Source: CAVSNH01 sp963729275
GTDB lineage: Bacteria > Actinomycetota > Acidimicrobiia > Acidimicrobiales > RAAP-2
Length of the DNA: 64,000 nt
Direction: 5' to 3'
Assembly (NCBI GenBank): GCA_963729275.1
Contig: CAVSNH010000013.1
Span: 496,001 to 560,000 of the forward strand
A model generated the notes under the pieces. It was not told the origin of the DNA. It searched no databases and was given only the letters and a program-made list of their open reading frames with translations. Each line of letters opens with the position of its first letter. Positions within the stretch are counted from its first letter, which is position 1. This document shows positions 59,380-64,000 of the stretch, one piece after another. The translations under genes and the position numbers were made by a program.

Positions 59380-60267
59380 TCAGGATGGGTGGGGAACGGT
59401 CGGGGTGGGCACCTGCCATGACGGCGGGCGCTTCTCGGCGAAGGCAGCGATCCCCTCAGCCGCCTCGCCTGTCTGACTTGTGACGGTCAACAGAGCGTGC
59501 AGGTAGGGCAACGCCGCCGATGCCGCCGAATCGACCACAGCGTAGAACGAATCCCGGCCCAGCTTCATCACACCCGGTGGCTTCGAGGCGAGCACGTCGC
59601 ACAGCCTGGAGATGGCGGCATCGAGCTCGTCCGGTGCCACCACCTGGTTCACGAAGCCGATGCGCTCAGCCTCCGCCGCGTCCACCACCCGAGAGGTCAG
59701 CATGAGCTCGAGCGCCCGCTTCGGTGTCATCGACCGCAAAAGGGGGACGGTCACCATGTAGGGCCACAGGCCCACGTTGAGCTCGGGCGCCCCGAAGCGG
59801 GCCCGTTCCGACGCCACCACCATGTCGCAGGCCAGGGCGAGGCCGAAGCCCCCGGCCATGGCCCACCCCTGCACCCTGGCCACCGTTGGCTTGCCCAACT
59901 GCCAGAGCTCCTCGAAGAGGGCGGCCAGCCAACCCCGGGCCCGGTGGTGGTCGCTGAAGGCGTCGTCACCCGCCTCCCCTCGGCCCGGAACCATCCCCGA
60001 GAGGTCGGCGCCGGCACAGAACGCCTCCTCGCCCGCCCCGGTCAGGACCACGACCCGCACCTCGGGGTCGTCCTTGGCCCGGGCGATCCCGTCCCGCAGG
60101 CCAGCGATGACGTCCCAGGTCATGGCGTTGCGACGGGCCGGCCGGTTGATGGTCAGGGTCAGCACCGGGCCGCGTCGCCCAACCAGCACCTCGTCGTCGC
60201 CGGACACCTCGGCAGCCTCGGGCACCACGATGACGGTAGTCGGATCTCCCCACGCTCCCCGGGCCAT
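59380..60267 (-). CDS. enoyl-CoA hydratase/isomerase family protein
   Basis: A 295-residue crotonase-fold protein. The two oxyanion-hole segments are present: GAGEEAFCAGADLSGM and GWAMAGGFGLALACDMVVAS; FGAPELNVGLWPYMVTVPLL follows. The catalytic Glu pair of classical hydratases is not fully clear (the first is in the expected region), so hydratase, isomerase or other CoA chemistry is possible. ATG 60267 is chosen; the frame is open further up, and GTG 60228 is an alternative. It diverges from the glycosyltransferase gene. Confidence 0.85.
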   Translation of the reverse strand: MARGAWGDPTTVIVVPEAAEVSGDDEVLVGRRGPVLTLTINRPARRNAMTWDVIAGLRDGIARAKDDPEVRVVVLTGAGEEAFCAGADLSGMVPGRGEAGDDAFSDHHRARGWLAALFEELWQLGKPTVARVQGWAMAGGFGLALACDMVVASERARFGAPELNVGLWPYMVTVPLLRSMTPKRALELMLTSRVVDAAEAERIGFVNQVVAPDELDAAISRLCDVLASKPPGVMKLGRDSFYAVVDSAASAALPYLHALLTVTSQTGEAAEGIAAFAEKRPPSWQVPTPTVPHPS

Positions 60268-60310
60268 GGGGGAACGGCCGGCCCGGTACCGTGTCCGCAT
60301 TCCGACCGCC

Positions 60311-61348
60311 GTGCTGCTCTCCTTCCGCCTGGGCGGGTCGGACGGTGTGGCCGTCGAGGCGGCCAAATGGCAGTCGGCCCTGTCGACCCTCGGCTTCGAC
60401 ACCCGCACGGTGGCCGGCGGCGGGCGGGCCGATCGTCTGCTCCCCGGGCTCGCGGCCGACGCCCCCGAGCCCTCGACGGAAGCAGAGCTCTCCGCCGCGC
60501 TCGACGACGCCGACCTGGTCGTCATCGAGAACCTGTGCTCACTCCCCCTCAACCCGGGCGCCAGCCAGGCCGTGGCCGCCGTCCTGGCCGGCCGGCCGGC
60601 CGTGCTCCATCATCACGACCTTCCCTGGCAGCGCCCGCGTTTCGTCGGCTATCCGCCTCCTCCGACCGACCGCCTCTGGCGTCACGTCACCGTCAACGAG
60701 CTTTCCCGCCGACAGCTGGCCGAACGCGGCATCGACGCCACCACCGTGTACAACGCCTTCGCCGCGCCCGACTCGTCCATCCCTTTCGACACCGAGGGCA
60801 GCGACTCGGCGGCACTGCGAGCGGCGCTCGATGTCGGTCCTTCCGAGCGATTGGTGCTCCAACCCACCCGGGCCTTGCCCCGCAAGAACGTCAGCGGCGG
60901 GATGGCCGCTTCCGCCGCCATCGACGCCGTCTACTGGTTGCTCGGCCCGGCCGAGGACGGCTACGACGACGAGCTGGCCCACCTGGTGGAGGTGGCCCCG
61001 TGCCCGGTCCGACTCGGTGCGCCACCCGGGTTCGAGGGTCCCGGGGCGGACGAGGCCTATAGAGCCTGCGACGTCGTGGCCCTGCCCTCCACGTGGGAGG
61101 GGTTCGGCAATCCCAGCGTCGAGTCGGCCGTCCATCGCCGGCCGCTTCTCATCGGTCCCTACCCGGTGGCGGCCGAGCTCGCCGACTTCGGCTTCCGCTG
61201 GTTCGGTCTCGACGAGACCGGGCAGTTGAGGCAGTGGCTGGCCGACCCTGACCCGGCGCTTCTCGACCACAACCTGGCGGTTGCCGCCCGCCACTTCTCC
61301 CTCCGAGACCTCCCCGACCGGATTGCCGCCGTCCTCCCGCCACTCTGA
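60311..61348 (+). CDS. GT-B glycosyltransferase (GT4-like)
   Basis: About 345 residues. The first domain has a Gly-rich opening (SFRLGGSDGVAVEAAKW) and VLHHHDLPWQRPRFV. The second has LVLQPTRALPRKN and ends with the donor-binding motif VALPSTWEGFGNPSVESAVH, where the E-x7-E pattern is modified to E-x6-E (Glu in WEGF and in VES). It likely adds a sugar to a surface glycan. GTG 60311 is in frame with homology. An ATT at 60299-60301 lies exactly 6 nt after a TACCGT box, so a leaderless ATT start is possible but less likely. It diverges from the enoyl-CoA hydratase. Confidence 0.8.
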   Translation: MLLSFRLGGSDGVAVEAAKWQSALSTLGFDTRTVAGGGRADRLLPGLAADAPEPSTEAELSAALDDADLVVIENLCSLPLNPGASQAVAAVLAGRPAVLHHHDLPWQRPRFVGYPPPPTDRLWRHVTVNELSRRQLAERGIDATTVYNAFAAPDSSIPFDTEGSDSAALRAALDVGPSERLVLQPTRALPRKNVSGGMAASAAIDAVYWLLGPAEDGYDDELAHLVEVAPCPVRLGAPPGFEGPGADEAYRACDVVALPSTWEGFGNPSVESAVHRRPLLIGPYPVAAELADFGFRWFGLDETGQLRQWLADPDPALLDHNLAVAARHFSLRDLPDRIAAVLPPL

Positions 61349-61407
61349 GCAGCGGTGATGACACGCCACTCCGGCGCCGGCCCCAGGACCGGCCGCCGGC
61401 CCATCGG

Positions 61408-61413
61408 TACCAT
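61408..61413 (+). promoter_or_regulatory. -10 box of a probable leaderless promoter for the TetR gene
   Basis: TACCAT ends 6 nt before the ATG at 61420, with only GGGGTT between. Same geometry as the other leaderless candidates. Confidence 0.45.
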
Positions 61414-61419
61414 GGGGTT

Positions 61420-62109
61420 ATGACGGGAGCCGTGACCACCGGGCTCGGCGGCGACGGAGCGGGGACGGGAGAGCCGGGCCCCGGGCGACGACTCACCGCC
61501 GATGCCCGACGCCGACAGCTGTTCGCGACAGCGCTGCGCCTCTTCGCCGAGCGCGGCTACGCGGCGGCGACCATGGACGACATCGCCGAGGCCGCCGGCG
61601 TCACCAAGCCGCTCCTCTACCAGCACTTCGAGTCCAAGCGCGCCCTCTACCTCGAGCTCATGGACGTCTTCGCCGGCGTCGTGGTCAACCGCATCGTGGA
61701 GGCCACGGCCAGCGCCGACGGCCCCCGCCAGGAGGTGGAGCGAGGCTTCGCCGCCTACTTCGCCCTGATGGTCGAGAACGAGGCGGCCTTCCGGCTGCTC
61801 TACGGGCGCGAGGCACCGGCCGACGCGGAGCTCAGCGAGGCGAGGCGCCGGGTGGAGGAGACCATCGCCCAGGCCATCGACCCCCTGATCGACGCTGGGC
61901 TCGAGCCGGGGCACCGGCTGCTCCTCGCCCACTCGGTGGTGGGAATGGCCGAGGGGGCGGGCCGGCACTGGCTCGACGCCCGTCAGCAGCGAGCGGCCGA
62001 CACCGGCCAGGCCACCGCGCCGATCGACCCGGCGGAAGAAGCAGCCCGTCTCGCCATGCGCCTGGCCGACCTGGCCTGGGCCGGCCTCCGGCAGGTCCAC
62101 CGGATCTGA
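61420..62109 (+). CDS. TetR family transcriptional regulator
   Basis: A 229-residue repressor. The N-terminal helix-turn-helix is typical: RRQLFATALRLFAERGYAAA, then MDDIAEAAGVTKPLLYQHFE and SKRALYLELMD. Residues 85-220 form the ligand-binding helical domain without recognised ligand motif. Its target is not apparent: no divergent partner exists, and the next gene (anti-sigma factor) is convergent. The ATG is 6 nt after a -10-like box, so no ribosome site is needed. Confidence 0.92.
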   Translation: MTGAVTTGLGGDGAGTGEPGPGRRLTADARRRQLFATALRLFAERGYAAATMDDIAEAAGVTKPLLYQHFESKRALYLELMDVFAGVVVNRIVEATASADGPRQEVERGFAAYFALMVENEAAFRLLYGREAPADAELSEARRRVEETIAQAIDPLIDAGLEPGHRLLLAHSVVGMAEGAGRHWLDARQQRAADTGQATAPIDPAEEAARLAMRLADLAWAGLRQVHRI

Positions 62110-62124
62110 GACGACGCATCCGGT

Positions 62125-62934
62125 TCAGGCGGCGACGGCTCCTTCGACGACCGGGGTGCCGCTCGGGGTGACCGCCCCTCCGGCGCGCTCATCGGTGACG
62201 GCGAAGCCACGTAGGCCCCCGTGCCCGGCGGCGCTGAAGGGCACAACGCCCGGGGCCCTCCCGAGGAGGCCGAGGGAGACGCTCCGTCCGCCCACCATCC
62301 CCCACAGCTGGTACGTGCGGCCGGTGGGCAGAGCGGTGAGGTCGTCACCGACGACAAAGCCGGTCCCCGAGCTCGTGAGCACGACGGTCACCGTCGTGGC
62401 CGAGGACACGGCCGACGGTGGGCGGAGATCGACCCGTTCGGTCGACGGCTGAGCCAGGGCCGACTGCTCGGCCCGGGTGAGCGCGGGCGTGTTGAGCTGG
62501 TGCTGCAGGTGGTCGACCTGAACGCCGAGCACCACGGCCACGGCCACCGCCGCCGCCGCCACCAAGCCCCCGGCCATGGCCAGACGCCCTCTGCGGGCGC
62601 TGGCCATCGGGATGACGCGGGCCCCCCCGCCGCCGCCGTCGGCCGCCGGCTCACCGTCTCCCAACCGGGCCGCCAGACGGTCCCACGACGGCGGCTCTGA
62701 TCCCTCGAGGCGGTCGGCGATGCCGTCCCACAGGTGGGGAGGGGCCTCCCCACCGGAATTGGCCAAGAGACCGGCCACCTCGTGGTGGTGGGCCACCTCG
62801 GTGGCGCACTTGACGCAGGTCAGAAGATGCCGCTCGACCAACGCCGTCTCCTGGGGGTCGGTGGCGTCGAGGGCGTAGGCACCGAGCAGCGCCTCGATCT
62901 CGGCATGGTTGGGTTCGGGTGGCAGGCCGGTCAC
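62125..62934 (-). CDS. anti-sigma-K-like factor (RskA family)
   Basis: A 269-residue membrane-anchored anti-sigma factor. Residues 1-85 form a zinc-binding domain with VERHLLTCVKCATEV (His-x3-Cys-x2-Cys). A transmembrane helix lies near residues 130-150 (LAMAGGLVAAAAVAVAVVLG), then an extracytoplasmic RskA C-domain (LPTGRTYQLWGMVGGRSVSLG). It binds the ECF sigma factor encoded upstream and releases it after regulated proteolysis. The GTG start overlaps the sigma stop by 4 nt. Confidence 0.9.
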   Translation of the reverse strand: MTGLPPEPNHAEIEALLGAYALDATDPQETALVERHLLTCVKCATEVAHHHEVAGLLANSGGEAPPHLWDGIADRLEGSEPPSWDRLAARLGDGEPAADGGGGGARVIPMASARRGRLAMAGGLVAAAAVAVAVVLGVQVDHLQHQLNTPALTRAEQSALAQPSTERVDLRPPSAVSSATTVTVVLTSSGTGFVVGDDLTALPTGRTYQLWGMVGGRSVSLGLLGRAPGVVPFSAAGHGGLRGFAVTDERAGGAVTPSGTPVVEGAVAA

Positions 62935-63515
62935 AGATCTGCTCCTGCAGGGGCCACGCCGCGCTCGGCCAGGCTGGCACGCAGCCGCTTGAGGCCCGAA
63001 CGGATCCGGCTCTTCACCGTGCCCTCGGGCTCCTCGAGCATCTCGGCCACCTCTCGGTAGGTGCGGCCACCAAAGTAGGCGAGCTCGATGGGCACCCGGA
63101 GGTCGTCGGGCAGGCTGCGCAGCGCCTCTTTGACCTGATCGGCGACGGCCATGTCCCACACCTCGCGGTCGATGTCGTAGCCGGCCGAGACGATCTCGCG
63201 GGAGGTGCGGTCCTCGCGGGCCCGCCGAGCGATCTCCGCCCGCACGAAGTCGACCGACTTCCCGTGGGTCCGAGCGAGGAGGTAGGACCGGAGCGTGCCG
63301 CGTTGGGGGTCGAATCGCTCGGGCCCACGCCACAGGTCGAGGAAGACCTCTTGGGTGACCTCCTCGGCCGCCGGGTCGCTGCGGATCACCCGTCGGGCCA
63401 AGGCGTGCACGGCCCCGGCGTGGCGCCGGTAGATCTCGGCGAGGGCGGACTGATGCCAGCGGGCGACCGCGAGCACCAGGGTGGCGTCGCTCGCCTGTGG
63501 ATCATCCACGGCCAC
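62931..63515 (-). CDS. ECF sigma factor (SigK-like)
   Basis: A 194-residue extracytoplasmic-function sigma factor. Region 2 includes IYRRHAGAVHALARRVIRSD and AEEVTQEVFLDLWRGPERF; region 4 has LRSLPDDLRVPIELAYFGG, TYREVAEMLEEPEGTVKSRI and SGLKRLRASL. It directs RNA polymerase to stress promoters under control of the coupled RskA-like factor. The start is GTG 63515. Regulation by an oxidant or envelope signal is typical of this pair. Confidence 0.92.
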   Translation of the reverse strand: MAVDDPQASDATLVLAVARWHQSALAEIYRRHAGAVHALARRVIRSDPAAEEVTQEVFLDLWRGPERFDPQRGTLRSYLLARTHGKSVDFVRAEIARRAREDRTSREIVSAGYDIDREVWDMAVADQVKEALRSLPDDLRVPIELAYFGGRTYREVAEMLEEPEGTVKSRIRSGLKRLRASLAERGVAPAGADL

Positions 63516-63569
63516 GCACTGTATTCGGGCAACCCCATGGGCCCGGATGAGTAAGAAAGCGATTCGCGC

Positions 63570-64000
63570 TCAGGACAGGCGGGGGGCGAGGTCGCCGCAG
63601 AGCTCGAACAACTGCTTGGCACAGGCCACGTAGTCCTCGTCGTCGCCTCCAGCCGGATCGTCCACGTCCTCCCAGGGCTCGACGTCGACGGCGGCGAGGC
63701 CAAGGGCCCCGACGCGCTCGGTGAGCGGCACCGGGCCCCCGCCGAGATCCCGACAGAGGCGCTTGATGGTGCCCGTCTTGGCCGCCGCTTCCGGATGCGT
63801 GCGCCGCACATAGCCCACATGGTCACCGGCCATGGCCACGATCAGGGTGGCCGCCTCGACGTCGGCCGGGTTGAGCTGATGACTGCGATGGTGGGCGGCG
63901 CCTACACCGACCGCTTCGAGCGCGGCCCGGGTGCGGCGGCTCATGGGCTGACCCTCGACGACATGGGTGCCGGCGGTCACGAGGCGCACGTGCTCCTCGG
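63570..64000 (-). CDS. low-molecular-weight protein-tyrosine phosphatase family (3' part)
   Basis: The C-terminal 143 codons of a small phosphatase or arsenate-reductase-fold protein; the 5' end, with the Cys-x5-Arg loop, is outside the window. Seen are VRLVTAGTHVVEGQPMSRRT and RAALEAVGVGAAHHRSHQL, typical of LMW-PTPs, and the general-acid region WEDVDDPAGGDDEDY with the Asp-Pro pair. The protein probably dephosphorylates Tyr on a capsule- or wall-linked kinase. It lies 54 bp upstream of the sigma gene, on the same strand. Confidence 0.85.
   Translation of the reverse strand, partial: EEHVRLVTAGTHVVEGQPMSRRTRAALEAVGVGAAHHRSHQLNPADVEAATLIVAMAGDHVGYVRRTHPEAAAKTGTIKRLCRDLGGGPVPLTERVGALGLAAVDVEPWEDVDDPAGGDDEDYVACAKQLFELCGDLAPRLS

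Overview
The window is about 64 kb of GC-rich chromosome, densely packed with genes on both strands. The gene families point to an actinobacterium, most plausibly Acidimicrobiia or a neighbour. They include a WhiB regulator beside a PdtaS-type histidine kinase, DUF3090 with its SCO1664-like and phosphoglycerate-mutase-like partners, DUF2516, DUF3107, a tandem ArsA-type ATPase pair and an ECF sigma/anti-sigma pair. No rRNA, tRNA, CRISPR, insertion sequence or prophage gene was seen. GTG and TTG starts are common. Many operons use stop/start overlaps, and several genes have a TANNNT-like box only 6-8 nt before the start codon, which suggests leaderless transcripts.

Layout. 1-5.2 kb: the 5' part of argS, small enzymes, a universal stress protein, folD, and an amidohydrolase/class II aldolase pair. 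5.3-7.2 kb: a csoR-type copper repressor with a well-formed operator, then a permease carrying a YHS domain. 7.1-10.24 kb: a compact minus-strand RiPP operon made of an otherwise easily missed 33-residue precursor (10139-10240), a PqqD/B1-like recognition protein, a B2-like leader peptidase, an HPr-kinase-like protein and a nucleotidyltransferase. No lasso cyclase is present. A divergent sulfotransferase and a GT2 glycosyltransferase follow. 12.3-26.4 kb: AlkB-like dioxygenase, an RDD membrane protein with a 9-residue-repeat partner, peroxiredoxins, a DrrAB-type ABC exporter, acnA, an amidotransferase, a PIG-L deacetylase, a DEAD helicase, thiC and a DNA glycosylase.

26.5-38.5 kb: an FrhB-like Fe-S protein, an MMPL exporter, the PGM/DUF3090/SCO1664 trio, an SGNH plus MBOAT acyl-transfer pair, etfBA (etfA frameshifted), a glycerophosphodiesterase and whiB. 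38.6-50.2 kb: pdtaS, a PHP phosphatase, an O-methyltransferase, two ArsA-like ATPases (one with a probable frameshift near its start), dGTPase, and an Fe-S module of mrp, a SufR-like regulator and a cysteine desulfurase, then a quinone oxidoreductase. 50.2-58.4 kb: a complete System I cytochrome c maturation operon (ccdA, ccmA, B, C, D, E, F, G and a ccmH/ccmI fusion). 58.4-64 kb: gmd, enoyl-CoA hydratase, a glycosyltransferase, a TetR regulator, sigK/rskA-like genes and the 3' part of a low-molecular-weight phosphatase.

The most interesting items are the cyclase-less lasso-like RiPP operon and a repeated intergenic element with the layout GTCAG-N6-CTGAC-GGYY-GTCAG-N6-CTGAC. The element occurs three times with exactly the same 20-bp phasing.
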